The notes beneath the pieces are model-generated. The model had not been told where the DNA came from. It searched no databases and saw only the letters and a program-made list of their open reading frames with translations. This document shows, in pieces, positions 1 to 8,617 of a stretch of DNA of 38,927 nucleotides. The stretch spans positions 1-38,927 of the forward strand of contig NZ_JAFAGS010000002.1 in the NCBI RefSeq assembly GCF_019237635.1, read 5' to 3'. Position numbers and translations under genes: made by a program. The DNA is from Pluralibacter sp. (GTDB taxonomy: Bacteria > Pseudomonadota > Gammaproteobacteria > Enterobacterales > Enterobacteriaceae). Position 1 is the stretch's first letter; each line of letters starts with the position of its first letter.

Positions 1-173
1 GCCGTCACCCCGGTGCCGTGCGTAAACCAGTGCGCAGAAACGGCCACAATCGCTTTCGGACGCGGCAATGTATCGCCGAGATGACGCCAGGCGCGGGTAT
101 AAACGTTATCTTCCAGTACGTTCATCGGGCTACCGTGGCCGACAAACAGTGCGGGCATACGAGGAGCAGACAT
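1..173 (-). CDS. ygiD: 4,5-DOPA-extradiol-dioxygenase-like protein YgiD, 5' end only
   Basis: Only the first 57 codons are present; the gene runs off the left edge. Read on the minus strand from the ATG at 171-173, the protein starts MSAPRMPALFVGHGSPMN and continues to a SAHWFTHG segment. The GHGSPMN motif and the second histidine segment are typical of the LigB-type class III extradiol dioxygenase family to which E. coli YgiD belongs, where histidines bind a divalent metal. The family opens the ring of L-DOPA-type catechols in vitro; the physiological substrate is unclear. Its position beside ribB matches E. coli, except that zupT, which separates the two there, is replaced by a fimbrial operon here. 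Confidence 0.85.
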   Translation of the reverse strand, partial: MSAPRMPALFVGHGSPMNVLEDNVYTRAWRHLGDTLPRPKAIVAVSAHWFTHGTGVT

Positions 174-723
174 AAGGATTTCCTTACAAGAGGTATCAGA
201 TTCTTGGCACCAGATTACGCCCTTTCCAGTGCAGAGAAACTCGGATAACCGTGATGGAGATCATCAGTAAATTTGAATATTAGATTATTTTTCGAACAAT
301 GGTTGTGACGCCATGCGCCACAAGCGAAAAAAATCACTGGCCCGACCCATAGATTTCATTCATGAATTTAATAAAACGGAAATTTTTGCAACACAGCCAT
401 CACTAAATAAATATTAATTAAATATTTAAAGTAAAAAACTGTGAACTCAATTTCGCGCCGCAATCCCCGCATAGCGCCCTCCCGGCTTATTGTTACACCC
501 ATTTTTGCCGTCACGCATAACGTTTTGTTTTTTGATCATATCATCCACCATAAAAATATATGAAGAAAAACTTAAATATGAAGTAAAAAAATCTAACAAA
601 TTAATCAGAAATTCGGGTGATATATTCCACCCTGCAATAAATATGACAAGAACTGCCATTCCGGCATGGAATGGTAGCTCTTTACGTGACAACTTAATTT
701 TAAAGTTATAAAGGATTATATAC
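174..723. other. AT-rich intergenic region upstream of the fimbrial operon
   Basis: This 550-base gap lies between the divergent ygiD and pilin genes and is much richer in A+T than the genes on either side. I see no convincing gene in it: the open frame at 490-711 has no Shine-Dalgarno sequence and no recognisable protein. A perfect hairpin (CCATTCC, loop GGCAT, GGAATGG) occupies 656-674, about 50 bases before the pilin start. AT-rich leaders of this kind are commonly H-NS targets in enteric fimbrial operons; that is inference. I found no long inverted repeat pair of the fim-switch kind and no recombinase gene. Confidence 0.6.
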
Positions 724-1302
724 ATGTTCAATAAGACATTGCTGGCTGTTGCTACAGCAGCGCTGATGGCTGGCGCTTCATTTAACGCCTCTGCTGATGA
801 CACAGCAAACCAGGGTTCAGGCAAAATCACCTTCACCGGCGAAGTGATTAGCGCGCCGTGCTCTATTGCGCCAGGCGATGAAGACCAGACTATCAACCTC
901 GGTGAAGTTGCCGATAGCGTGCTGAACAGTGGACAAAACTCCCTGCCTGTGCCCGTTACCATCCACCTGCAAGATTGTATTCTGAGCACCACTGTCTCAG
1001 GTACGACTACCACTATCGATAAAGTGAAAATCACCTTCACCTCTACTGGCGTTGACTCTACCGATACCAGTCTGATGAAAAACAACTACGAAGGTAACGT
1101 CGGCGGCGCAACTGGCGTTGGCGTGCGCCTGTTAGATTCCGGCAGCAATAAAGTGGTTCTGGGTACCCCGGTTACTGTCGCGTTCAACACCACCAACGCC
1201 TATCAGGAACTGGACTTCCAGGCACGCATGGAATCTCTGGCGAAAGATGCGACCCCGGGTAATGTGAATGCTCAGGCGAACTACGTGCTGGATTATAAAT
1301 AA
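724..1302 (+). CDS. Major fimbrial subunit (type 1-like pilin, YgiL-like)
   Basis: 192-residue structural pilin, first gene of a chaperone/usher operon. Residues 1-24 form a signal peptide, with likely cleavage after ASA before DD. The mature protein has the pilin pattern: GKITFTGEVISAPCSI near its start, a cysteine pair at about C46 and C85 for the intrachain disulfide, and a C-terminal beta-zipper ending NYVLDYK with a penultimate tyrosine. The stretch from GEVISAPCS through NLGEVAD and HLQDC to ATPGNV closely resembles E. coli YgiL as I remember it. The start is set by AAGGAT about 10 bases upstream. Secreted through Sec, it is capped by the chaperone at 3934 and assembled through the usher at 1396. 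The family is certain; the ygiL assignment is by resemblance. Confidence 0.92.
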   Translation: MFNKTLLAVATAALMAGASFNASADDTANQGSGKITFTGEVISAPCSIAPGDEDQTINLGEVADSVLNSGQNSLPVPVTIHLQDCILSTTVSGTTTTIDKVKITFTSTGVDSTDTSLMKNNYEGNVGGATGVGVRLLDSGSNKVVLGTPVTVAFNTTNAYQELDFQARMESLAKDATPGNVNAQANYVLDYK

Positions 1303-1336
1303 TCCGCGATTCGTCGATTCCTCCGTAAATAATCCA

Positions 1337-1361
1337 AAGCCGGTGAAGGATTCATCGGCTT
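1337..1361 (+). promoter_or_regulatory. Intercistronic hairpin between pilin and usher genes
   Basis: An 11-bp stem (one G-T pair) closes a GGA loop: AAGCCGGTGAA / TTCATCGGCTT. It is followed by a mixed ACTGGGCC segment rather than a run of T, so it is not a classic intrinsic terminator. In other fimbrial operons a hairpin in this place stabilises the pilin message or attenuates readthrough, giving many pilins per usher. That role is inferred here. Confidence 0.6.
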
Positions 1362-1395
1362 ACTGGGCCTTATTTATTAAAAGAAACGGATTTTT

Positions 1396-3918
1396 ATGTG
1401 CAAAAGAAAAAACCGCCAACCTAATCAACTGTCCCTTTTAATAAAAAACGCCCTTCGTTCCGCATGCTATATTGCGGTCTTCACGTCACCCGCATTTGCC
1501 GTTGAATTTAATACGGATATGATCGACGTAGAAGATCGTTCAAATATCGACATCTCCCAGTTCGAGAAAAAGGGGTATATTCCGCCCGGGAAATATCTGG
1601 TTCGAGTTACCGTGAATAAAAATACGTTGCCGCATACATGGACGCTGGAATGGCTCAAAGCCGACAATGAGAGCGGTTCACAGCTGTGCCTGACAAAACA
1701 ACATCTCACTGAGTTTGGCCTCAACCCGGGCTTTATTGAAAAACTGTCGACCTCAGGGGAGGCCGCGTGTGTCGATCTCAGCCATTATCCTGAACTTGCC
1801 ATCAATCTGAACAAATCCACGATGGTGCTGACGCTCGCGGTTCCACAGGCATGGATGAAATACCAGGCCAAAAACTGGACGCCGCCGGAATATTGGGACA
1901 ACGGCATCGCCGGGCTGATTCTGGACTACAACCTTTACGCCAACCAATATAATCCGGATAGCGGTGAAAGTACGCAGAACCTGAGCGCCTACGGTACGCT
2001 GGGTTTTAACCTGGGGGCGTGGCGTTTGCGTACGGATTACCAGTACAACGAGTACTTTACCAACGGGCATTCCACCAGCCGTGACAGCAATCTGGCGCGT
2101 ACCTATCTGTACCGACCGATTCCCTCCCTGTCGTCAAAATTCACGATGGGGCAGTATGACCTGAGTTCCGATTTATACGATACCTTCCACTTTACCGGCG
2201 CGTCGCTGGAGAGTGATGACAGCATGCTACCACCGGATTTGCAGGGCTATGCGCCGCAAATCACCGGTATCGCGCAGACCAACGCCAAAGTCACCGTATC
2301 CCAAAGCGGCCGTACGCTGTACCAGACGACGGTCGCGCCAGGCCCGTTCACGATTTCGGATTTAGGCCAGACATTCCAGGGACAGCTCGATGTCACCGTG
2401 GAAGAAGAGGATGGCCGTAAGAGCACCTTTCAGGTGGGTTCCGCCTCAATTCCATTCCTGACTCGCAAAGGGCAGCTTCGCTATAAAACCTCCATGGGCA
2501 AACCGACCTCGGTAGGGCATAACGACATTAATAACCCGTTGTTCTGGACCGGCGAAGCGTCGTGGGGCTGGCTGAACGACGTCTCCCTGTACGGCGGCGG
2601 CATGTTTACCGCCGATGATTACCAGGCCGCCACGGCGGGCGTCGGCTTCAACCTCAATGAATACGGTTCGCTCTCTTTCGATGTCACCAGCGCGCAGGCC
2701 AACCTGCGTCAGGATAATCACGACACCCAGCGCGGCTACAGCTATCGCGCGAACTACGCTAAACGCTTCGAATCCACCGGCAGCCAGGTCACCTTCGCCG
2801 GTTACCGCTTCTCGGATAAAGAATACGTCTCTATGAGTGAGTACCTCTCCTCACGCAATGGCGATGACAGCACGGACAACGAAAAAGAGAGTTATGTCAT
2901 CTCCTTAAACCAGTATTTCGATGCGCTGGCGCTGAACGCTTATCTTAATATCACCCGCAATACCTATTGGGATAGCAGCAGCAACACCAACTACTCGCTG
3001 TCGCTCAGTCGAAACTTTGATCTCGGCGATTTCAAAGGCATCTCCGCATCGCTGGCGATAAGCCGTGTTAACTGGGATAACGATGAAGAGAATCAGTATT
3101 ATTTCTCCTTATCGCTTCCGTTGCAGCAGAGCCGAAATCTCACCTACAGCATGCAGAAGACCGGCGGTGGCGACACCTCGCAGATGGTCTCTTACTACGA
3201 CTCGTCGGATCGCAACAACACCTGGAACCTTTCGGCCTCGGCAACACAAGACGATATCCGTGACGGTGAACCGTCGCTGCGCGGCAGCTATCAGCACTAC
3301 TCGCCGTATGGCCGTCTGAATCTCAATGGCAGTATGCAACCCAATCAGTATCGCTCCATCACCGCAGGCTGGAACGGCTCCTTTACCGCCACCCGCCACG
3401 GTATGGCCTTCCACGACTACAGCCCTGGCGATAACGCGCGCATGATGATTGATGCTAACGGCGTCTCCGGCGTCGAAGTGAACTCTAACCGCGCCGTCAC
3501 TAACGCGATGGGGGTCACCGTCGTTCCCTCGCTATCGAATTACACCACCACCACCCTGCGTGTGAACGCCAACAAACTCCCTGATGGCGTGGATATCGAT
3601 AATTCCGTGATTCGCACCACCCTGACCCAGGGCGCGATTGGCTACGCCAAACTGAATGCCACCACCGGCTATCAGATTGTCGGTGTGGTCCGCATGCAGG
3701 ACGGTCACTTCCCACCGCTTGGGGTGAGTGTCATCGATAAGACATCGGGCAAAGAGGTCGGGTTGGTCGCAGAAGAGGGCTTTGTCTACCTCAGCGGCGT
3801 TCAGGAAAACAGCACGCTGCAGTTGAGCTGGGCGAACACGGTGTGTGAGGTCACCCCGCCCAACCAAAGCAACATTGGCGATAAAGCCATTATTTTGCCA
3901 TGCAAAACAGTACATTAA
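1396..3918 (+). CDS. Outer-membrane fimbrial usher (FimD/PapC family)
   Basis: An 840-residue usher, normal length for the family. A long signal peptide (about residues 1-35, AFA before VEFN) precedes the N-terminal periplasmic domain, which begins VEFNTDMIDVEDRSNIDISQF and binds chaperone-subunit complexes. The middle is a Tyr/Asn/Ser-rich 24-strand barrel with the plug domain. The C-terminal domains contain the segment GVSVIDKTSGKEVGLVAEEG and two cysteines near the end (VCEV... ILPCKTVH). It forms the pore through which pilins pass and polymerise. It lies 93 bases after the pilin gene and just before the chaperone gene. It would correspond to yqiG of E. coli K-12, which is interrupted by an insertion sequence there; here the frame is intact. 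Confidence 0.95.
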   Translation: MCKRKNRQPNQLSLLIKNALRSACYIAVFTSPAFAVEFNTDMIDVEDRSNIDISQFEKKGYIPPGKYLVRVTVNKNTLPHTWTLEWLKADNESGSQLCLTKQHLTEFGLNPGFIEKLSTSGEAACVDLSHYPELAINLNKSTMVLTLAVPQAWMKYQAKNWTPPEYWDNGIAGLILDYNLYANQYNPDSGESTQNLSAYGTLGFNLGAWRLRTDYQYNEYFTNGHSTSRDSNLARTYLYRPIPSLSSKFTMGQYDLSSDLYDTFHFTGASLESDDSMLPPDLQGYAPQITGIAQTNAKVTVSQSGRTLYQTTVAPGPFTISDLGQTFQGQLDVTVEEEDGRKSTFQVGSASIPFLTRKGQLRYKTSMGKPTSVGHNDINNPLFWTGEASWGWLNDVSLYGGGMFTADDYQAATAGVGFNLNEYGSLSFDVTSAQANLRQDNHDTQRGYSYRANYAKRFESTGSQVTFAGYRFSDKEYVSMSEYLSSRNGDDSTDNEKESYVISLNQYFDALALNAYLNITRNTYWDSSSNTNYSLSLSRNFDLGDFKGISASLAISRVNWDNDEENQYYFSLSLPLQQSRNLTYSMQKTGGGDTSQMVSYYDSSDRNNTWNLSASATQDDIRDGEPSLRGSYQHYSPYGRLNLNGSMQPNQYRSITAGWNGSFTATRHGMAFHDYSPGDNARMMIDANGVSGVEVNSNRAVTNAMGVTVVPSLSNYTTTTLRVNANKLPDGVDIDNSVIRTTLTQGAIGYAKLNATTGYQIVGVVRMQDGHFPPLGVSVIDKTSGKEVGLVAEEGFVYLSGVQENSTLQLSWANTVCEVTPPNQSNIGDKAIILPCKTVH

Positions 3919-3933
3919 TTCAGGATGAACACT

Positions 3934-4668
3934 ATGAAACACGCAGTAATCACAAAAGGACTTTTATGCCTGCTCGGGGTGTGCGGCATCGCCCACGCCA
4001 CCGTTTCTCCCGACAAAACGCGCATCGTGTTCAACGCGTCCGATAAAAGCGTTTCCGTGCGCTTAACCAACCAGAGCAAAACGGAACCTTATCTGGCGCA
4101 GTCGTGGATTGAAGACGTCAACGGCAAAAAAACGCGTGATTATATTTCCCCCCTCCCCCCGATGGTACGCATTGAACCGGACGAACAGGTACAGGTTCGC
4201 CTGATGAGCCAGGCCACGCTCGCCCAACTGCCACAGGATCGGGAAACGCTGTTCTACTACAACATGCGCGAAATTCCGCCCAGAGCTGAAGGGAAAAACA
4301 TTATGCAAATTGCGATGCAAAGCCGTCTGAAGCTGTTTTTCCGCCCGAAAGCGATCGGGCTCAAAGAAGGACAGTTTATTCCGCTGGAAAAAGTCACTGT
4401 CTCGCGTACCGCCAGCGGGATTTCGCTCAACAACCCGACGCCTTACCACATCACGGTCGGCTACCTCGGCACCAACGGCAAAACGCTGATGCCTGGTGCG
4501 GAAAGCATCATGGTGGCGCCATTTGCTCAGGCAAGCGAAAACCTGAAAAACCTGCCTGCGCAGTTCCAGATTGGCTATGTCGGCGATTACGGCGGGCTTG
4601 ATATGTTCAAGGTGAGCTGTAACTCGGTGCAGGCGGTCTGTCAGAGCACACCGGCAAAGAAGGGGTAA
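3934..4668 (+). CDS. Periplasmic fimbrial chaperone (PapD/FimC family)
   Basis: A two-domain immunoglobulin-like chaperone of 244 residues. The ATG at 3934 is chosen over the in-frame ATG at 3925 because AGGA (3922-3925) is 8 bases from the former and abuts the latter. The signal peptide ends in GIAHA before TVSPDKTRIVFN. The conserved Arg of the N-terminal strand (KTRIVFN) and the Lys of the G1 strand (SRLKLFFRPKA), which anchor the carboxylate of a pilin subunit, are both visible. The protein stabilises pilins by donor-strand complementation and delivers them to the usher. It ends 3 bases before the adhesin gene, so the two are surely cotranscribed. It corresponds to yqiH in the related E. 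coli operon. Confidence 0.94.
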   Translation: MKHAVITKGLLCLLGVCGIAHATVSPDKTRIVFNASDKSVSVRLTNQSKTEPYLAQSWIEDVNGKKTRDYISPLPPMVRIEPDEQVQVRLMSQATLAQLPQDRETLFYYNMREIPPRAEGKNIMQIAMQSRLKLFFRPKAIGLKEGQFIPLEKVTVSRTASGISLNNPTPYHITVGYLGTNGKTLMPGAESIMVAPFAQASENLKNLPAQFQIGYVGDYGGLDMFKVSCNSVQAVCQSTPAKKG

Positions 4669-4671
4669 ACC

Positions 4672-5721
4672 ATGCTGAAGATGATTCGCCTGCTGGCGGC
4701 GCTGGCGTTCTTTTGTCACTTTTCTGCTTTTGCGGTGGATTGCTATCAAAACGCGAAAGGTGGAGCAACCGCCATGACGGCAACACTCCCTACCTTTACG
4801 ATACCGGCCAATACTCCTCCAGGACAAAAAGTGTGGGAAAGCCCGGATATCAACGTGACGGTCTATTGCGACAACGCTTCCGGATGGTCTCAAAACAACC
4901 AGACGGAAGATATCTTTGCCTGGATAAAACTCGCTGCCTTCAACAGTGATGATGTACTTAATAACCCATATCTGACCTTTGGCGTAACCTATAACGGCGT
5001 CGACCATGAAATCAATGGCGAAGGCATTGATACCCGAGCTTGTCTGGATAAATATGAGCCCTATTACGCCGGAATCTGGCACGACCCTGTCTGTAACGGC
5101 AGCACACTGCAAAAAGACATCACGTTCAATGCGCGCTTTCGCCTGTACGTCAAACTGAAAGCAATGCCGACGACCGACATCACCTGGGATTTGGGCAAAG
5201 TAAACGTGCTGCAGTTTGACGGTGAGGGCGGCGCTAACCTGTTAAGCAACGCCAAAAACCTGCGCTACTACATTGACGGTCTGGATCACATCGATTTTCT
5301 CGACTGCTCTGTCGACATCCGTATTTACCCGGAAAACCAGATTGTCGATTTCGGCCAGGTGTTCGAAAACTCGATTCCCACCCGCCCCAGCCAGGCGCCG
5401 TTTAGCGTCTCCACCATCCGGGACGCCAGCGCAGGTTGTACGGAGCAGTTCGACGTTTCCACCAGTTTCTATACCGATGATACGCTCTATGACAGTAAGC
5501 ATCTGGATATGAACAACGGGTTGCTGATGCGCATCACCGATAAAACCACGGGCGGCGATATTGACTATAACCAGTACCAGACGTTCGCCACCTACATCCC
5601 CGGCCAGGCGGCAGCGACCGTCACTCACGATTACATCGCAGAGTTAACGAGAAAACCCGGCAGCACGCTGACCATGGGGCCATTTAGCAAAGACGTGATC
5701 GTCAAAATAAACTATCACTAG
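4672..5721 (+). CDS. Putative fimbrial tip adhesin (YqiI-like)
   Basis: A 349-residue protein with a signal peptide (cleavage near AFA before VDCYQN), last in the fimbrial operon. AAGGGG just upstream of the ATG fixes the start. Length and place fit a two-domain tip adhesin: a variable N-terminal lectin-like half containing several Cys residues, and a C-terminal pilin half from about residue 210 (CSVDIRIYPENQIVDFG) that ends in an alternating hydrophobic strand (DVIVKINYH). E. coli YqiI, of similar length, has the same position in its operon. The receptor cannot be read from the sequence. Being the tip subunit is inferred from two-domain length and gene order. Confidence 0.8.
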   Translation: MLKMIRLLAALAFFCHFSAFAVDCYQNAKGGATAMTATLPTFTIPANTPPGQKVWESPDINVTVYCDNASGWSQNNQTEDIFAWIKLAAFNSDDVLNNPYLTFGVTYNGVDHEINGEGIDTRACLDKYEPYYAGIWHDPVCNGSTLQKDITFNARFRLYVKLKAMPTTDITWDLGKVNVLQFDGEGGANLLSNAKNLRYYIDGLDHIDFLDCSVDIRIYPENQIVDFGQVFENSIPTRPSQAPFSVSTIRDASAGCTEQFDVSTSFYTDDTLYDSKHLDMNNGLLMRITDKTTGGDIDYNQYQTFATYIPGQAAATVTHDYIAELTRKPGSTLTMGPFSKDVIVKINYH

Positions 5722-5727
5722 ACGCAA

Positions 5728-5750
5728 AAAGCCGGGAATGTCCCGGCTTT
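5728..5750. terminator. Intrinsic terminator between fimbrial operon and ribB
   Basis: A perfect 10-bp stem, AAAGCCGGGA / TCCCGGCTTT with an ATG loop, begins 7 bases after the adhesin stop codon. A T-rich tail follows on the + strand and a run of T on the minus strand, so it could end both the fimbrial operon and the convergent ribB message. Confidence 0.85.
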
Positions 5751-5779
5751 CTTTATAGCGCGTGCGATTATAACGCCGC

Positions 5780-6433
5780 TTAGCTGGCCTTACGTTCATG
5801 CTTTTGGCGGTAAGTCACCAGGTCTTCAATCGTCACCACCGGCATATTGTGCTGACGGGCAAACGCGATGCACTGCGGCGCGCGCGCCATGGTGCCGTCG
5901 TCGTTGGTCAGCTCACACAGCACACCCGCAGGTTTGAAACCGGCAAGCGTCACCAGGTCGATAGTCGCTTCGGTGTGGCCGCCGCGGGTCAATACGCCGC
6001 CCGCCTGCGCACGCAACGGGAAAACGTGGCCAGGACGGTGCAGGTCTGACGGCTTCGCGCCATCGGCAATGGCGGCGCGTACCGTCGTGATACGGTCAGC
6101 GGCGGAAACGCCGGTCGTCACGCCGTGGGCGGCTTCAATCGTGACGGTGAACCCCGTACCGAACGCACTGGTGTTGTTTTCCACCATCATCGGCAGCTCA
6201 AGCTGCTTGCGACGGTCTTCGGTGATACACAGGCACACGATACCGCTACCGTGACGGATAGTCAGCGCCATCTGCTCAACGGTCATGTTTTCAGCGGCGA
6301 AAATCATATCGCCTTCATTTTCACGGTTTTCATCGTCAAGCACCATCACGCCGCGACCTTCGCGAAGTGCGTCTAATGCGTGTTCTACACGTTCAAAAGC
6401 AGTGCCAAAAGAGGAAAGTAGCGTCTGATTCAT
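5780..6433 (-). CDS. ribB: 3,4-dihydroxy-2-butanone-4-phosphate synthase
   Basis: A 217-residue single-domain RibB, the same length as the E. coli enzyme. It converts ribulose 5-phosphate to 3,4-dihydroxy-2-butanone 4-phosphate plus formate, supplying the four-carbon unit of riboflavin. The acidic metal/substrate loop [12 protein letters not shown] (about residues 31-42) and the segments [22 protein letters not shown] and [11 protein letters not shown] are all present. There is no fused GTP cyclohydrolase II domain, so it is the monofunctional form. It is transcribed alone behind a long leader that holds an FMN riboswitch (6541-6687), so high FMN should switch it off. Confidence 0.98.
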   Translation of the reverse strand: MNQTLLSSFGTAFERVEHALDALREGRGVMVLDDENRENEGDMIFAAENMTVEQMALTIRHGSGIVCLCITEDRRKQLELPMMVENNTSAFGTGFTVTIEAAHGVTTGVSAADRITTVRAAIADGAKPSDLHRPGHVFPLRAQAGGVLTRGGHTEATIDLVTLAGFKPAGVLCELTNDDGTMARAPQCIAFARQHNMPVVTIEDLVTYRQKHERKAS

Positions 6434-6502
6434 GGTAAAAAAACCTCATTAACATTATGGTTACCAGAATCAGGGCAGTCTTAGGAGCGCCGTTAAGCGG
6501 CT

Positions 6503-6532
6503 AAAAAAATAACGCGAGCGGGCCGTTGCCCG
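6503..6532 (-). terminator. Putative riboswitch expression-platform terminator of ribB
   Basis: On the minus strand, just after the FMN aptamer, a GC-rich hairpin (CGGGC / GCCCG around 6519-6532) is followed within about 10 bases by a run of seven T. This fits the premature-termination arm of an FMN riboswitch. The second small dyad GCCG/CGGC (6490-6501) lies nearer the start codon and could help sequester it. I have not folded the alternatives. Confidence 0.5.
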
Positions 6533-6540
6533 ACTGAATC

Positions 6541-6687
6541 GTTACTCTCTCCCATCCGGACTTTAACCGTCGGCCCCGGAATTTCACCGGATCTGCTGAC
6601 CTTTGAGTCGAAACCCAAAGCGCTCGCGGGCTTTCAGCGTTCACTGATTTACCGCCGGTGGGGAATTTCGCCCCGCCCTGAGAATAA
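6541..6687 (-). promoter_or_regulatory. FMN riboswitch (RFN element) in the ribB leader
   Basis: Read on the minus strand, the leader starts TTATTCTCAGGGCGGGGC, continues with the conserved CCCCACCGGCGGTAA, GTCAGCAGATCCGGTG and CCGGGGCCGACGG, and closes with AAAGTCCGGATGGGAGAG. These are the invariant blocks of the six-helix FMN aptamer. It begins right at the predicted transcription start and lies about 110 bases before ribB. FMN binding should reduce ribB expression. In E. coli this leader also gives rise to the small RNA SroG. Confidence 0.96.
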
Positions 6688-6695
6688 GCGAGATA

Positions 6696-6724
6696 ACTAT
6701 AACGCTAATGACTATCTCCGGCAA
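6696..6724 (-). promoter_or_regulatory. Sigma-70 promoter of ribB
   Basis: On the minus strand, TTGCCG (-35, 6719-6724) and TATAGT (-10, 6696-6701) are separated by exactly 17 bases. The predicted start, near 6689, falls directly at the 5' end of the FMN aptamer. Confidence 0.75.
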
Positions 6725-6820
6725 TGGCCGTAATGGTACGAACTTCAAACATTTCTGGTTTATAGCCTGTACATAAGGCACTACAATAATCGGTAAAACG
6801 AGCAGATCAGAGAAACGATA

Positions 6821-7084
6821 ATGATTGACCCGAAGAAAATTGAGCAGATTGCACGCCAGGTCCACGAGTCGATGCCGAAAGGCCTTCGCGACCTCGGCGA
6901 CGATGTCGAAAAGAAAATCCGCCAGGTGCTGCAATCTCAACTGACCCGCCTTGACCTGGTGAGTCGTGAAGAGTTCGACGTGCAGACGCAGGTGCTGCTG
7001 CGCACCCGTGAAAAGCTGGCGCTGCTCGAACAGCGTCTGAGCGAACTGGAAAGCCGGAGTTCAACCTCCGGGGAGAAGGAATAA
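6821..7084 (+). CDS. ubiK: Ubiquinone biosynthesis accessory factor UbiK
   Basis: An 87-residue BMFP-family protein starting [22 protein letters not shown], as in E. coli YqiC/UbiK. The first half is an amphipathic helix that associates with membrane lipid. The second half (about residues 48-80, [28 protein letters not shown]) is a coiled coil that trimerises. UbiK aids the soluble Ubi metabolon (with UbiJ) in aerobic ubiquinone synthesis. The gene stands alone, divergent from ribB, and is followed by a REP element. It is slightly shorter at the C-terminus than the E. coli protein. Confidence 0.93.
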   Translation: MIDPKKIEQIARQVHESMPKGLRDLGDDVEKKIRQVLQSQLTRLDLVSREEFDVQTQVLLRTREKLALLEQRLSELESRSSTSGEKE

Positions 7085-7097
7085 CCTGAATCCATAG

Positions 7098-7125
7098 TGC
7101 CCGGCGGCGTTGCGCTTACCGGGCA
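7098..7125. repeat. REP (repetitive extragenic palindromic) element
   Basis: A stem TGCCCGG / CCGGGCA surrounds a GC-rich middle with GGCGGCGTTGCGCTTA. This is the usual enterobacterial REP layout. It sits in the 52-base gap between the convergent ubiK and hldE genes, a typical place, and may act as a bidirectional transcript end. I saw no second unit nearby, so it is a single REP. Confidence 0.7.
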
Positions 7126-7136
7126 TAAAAGGCAAA

Positions 7137-8570
7137 TTACTTGCCGCTATCCTTCTGAATACGCTTAATGATGTTGGTGGTTGAACAACCATCTTCAAAG
7201 TTCAGCACCATCACCTCGCCGCCGTTGGCCCACACCTCTTTGCTGCCCGCGATCTCATCCGGCTTATAGTCGCCGCCTTTTACCAGCAGGTCCGGCAGGA
7301 TCCCGGCGATCAGACGCTGCGGGGTATCCTCTTCAAAAGAGACCACCCAGTCGACGGATTCCAGCGCCCCGAGCACGATCATGCGCTGGTCGAGCGGGTT
7401 AACCGGGCGGGTTTCGCCTTTGAGGCGTTTGGTGGAGGCATCGCTGTTGACCGCCACGATCAGCCGATCGCCCAGCCTGCGCGCATTGGCAAGATAGGAG
7501 ACGTGCCCGGCGTGCAGAATATCGAATACGCCGTTGGTCATCACCACCTTCTCACCGCGCTTGCGCGCCGCCAGCACCGCCTGCTTGAGCTCCTCTTCGC
7601 TCATCACGCCAAAACCGGTATCGGCACGACCGCGCACCGCGTTTTCCAGCTCAACAGGCGAAACGGTGGATGTCCCCAGTTTCCCGACGACCACGCCCGC
7701 CGCCGCATTGGCGAAATAGCAGGCTTCTTCCAGGCTGTTTCCCGCCGCCAGGGTCGCGGCCAGCACGCCGATCACTGTATCGCCAGCGCCGGTGACGTCA
7801 TACACTTCCTGCGCCTGAGTCGGCATATGCAGCGCCGCTTTCCCCGGCTGCAGCAGCGTCATCCCCTGCTCTGAGCGGGTGACCAGTAGCGCGGAGAGTT
7901 CGTAATCCGCAATCACCTTCATGCCGCGTTCGACGATTTCCGCTTCGTCTTTGCACTTACCGGCGACCGCTTCGAATTCAGACAAGTTCGGGGTCAGCAG
8001 CGTCGCACCGCGATAACGTTCAAAATCAGTGCCTTTCGGGTCGATCAGCACCGGGACGCCCGCGTTGCGCGCCAGCTGGATCATGGTCTGTACGCTGGTC
8101 AGCGCGCCCTTGGCGTAGTCCGACAGCACCAGCGCGCCAATGTGGCCCAGCGCCTGCTGAATACGCTCATGCATCGGCTGCGGGTCAACGCCCGCAAAGC
8201 CTTCTTCGAAATCCAGACGAATCAACTGCTGGTTACGCGACAGCACGCGCAGCTTGGTGATGGTCGGGTGCGTCGGCACAGAGACAAAGTCACACTTCAC
8301 GTTGACGTCCGCCAGCGCTTTGCTGAGCGCGCGCGCGGCGTCGTCAATACCGGTCAGACCGACCAGACGAGAGTGAGCGCCAAGCGAGGCGATGTTCATC
8401 GCCACGTTAGCCGCGCCGCCAGGGCGTTCTTCAATGGTATCCACTTTGACGACCGGGACGGGCGCTTCCGGCGAAATGCGGCTTGTCGGACCGTACCAGT
8501 AGCGATCCAGCATCACATCACCGACCACCATAACACCTGCACGTTCAAACGCTGGCAGCGTAACTTTCAT
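7137..8570 (-). CDS. hldE: Bifunctional D-glycero-beta-D-manno-heptose-7-phosphate kinase / heptose-1-phosphate adenylyltransferase
   Basis: A 477-residue HldE (RfaE), full length. Residues 1 to about 318 are a ribokinase-fold (PfkB) kinase with GGAANVA near residue 51 and the signature DVTGAGDTV, with catalytic Asp about 264. Residues about 344-477 are a nucleotidyltransferase with [11 protein letters not shown] (HAGH at 353-356) and the [12 protein letters not shown] segment. Together they catalyse two steps toward ADP-heptose for the inner core of lipopolysaccharide, in the cytosol. A GGAG Shine-Dalgarno sequence precedes the ATG. It is followed in the same direction by no other gene and preceded by glnE 47 bases upstream, so it is probably cotranscribed with ygiF-glnE. 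Confidence 0.98.
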   Translation of the reverse strand: MKVTLPAFERAGVMVVGDVMLDRYWYGPTSRISPEAPVPVVKVDTIEERPGGAANVAMNIASLGAHSRLVGLTGIDDAARALSKALADVNVKCDFVSVPTHPTITKLRVLSRNQQLIRLDFEEGFAGVDPQPMHERIQQALGHIGALVLSDYAKGALTSVQTMIQLARNAGVPVLIDPKGTDFERYRGATLLTPNLSEFEAVAGKCKDEAEIVERGMKVIADYELSALLVTRSEQGMTLLQPGKAALHMPTQAQEVYDVTGAGDTVIGVLAATLAAGNSLEEACYFANAAAGVVVGKLGTSTVSPVELENAVRGRADTGFGVMSEEELKQAVLAARKRGEKVVMTNGVFDILHAGHVSYLANARRLGDRLIVAVNSDASTKRLKGETRPVNPLDQRMIVLGALESVDWVVSFEEDTPQRLIAGILPDLLVKGGDYKPDEIAGSKEVWANGGEVMVLNFEDGCSTTNIIKRIQKDSGK

Positions 8571-8617
8571 TCCTGACTCCAGAAAGATTCATCAATTGCG
8601 CGCGATAATAGCACATT

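Noticed and set aside
490-711. 73-codon + strand frame in the ygiD-pilin gap
   Set aside because: No ribosome site, AT-driven Lys/Ile/Asn composition and no resemblance to a regulator.
174-723. A fim-type invertible promoter switch
   Set aside because: I found no pair of long inverted repeats a few hundred bases apart and no recombinase gene beside the operon; only short dyads are present.
447-1085. 212-codon minus-strand frame across the fimbrial leader and pilin gene
   Set aside because: It overlaps the clear pilin gene in antisense and has no Shine-Dalgarno sequence or recognisable domain.
4063-5112. 349-codon minus-strand frame opposite the chaperone and adhesin genes
   Set aside because: It spans two well-supported genes in antisense and resembles nothing known.
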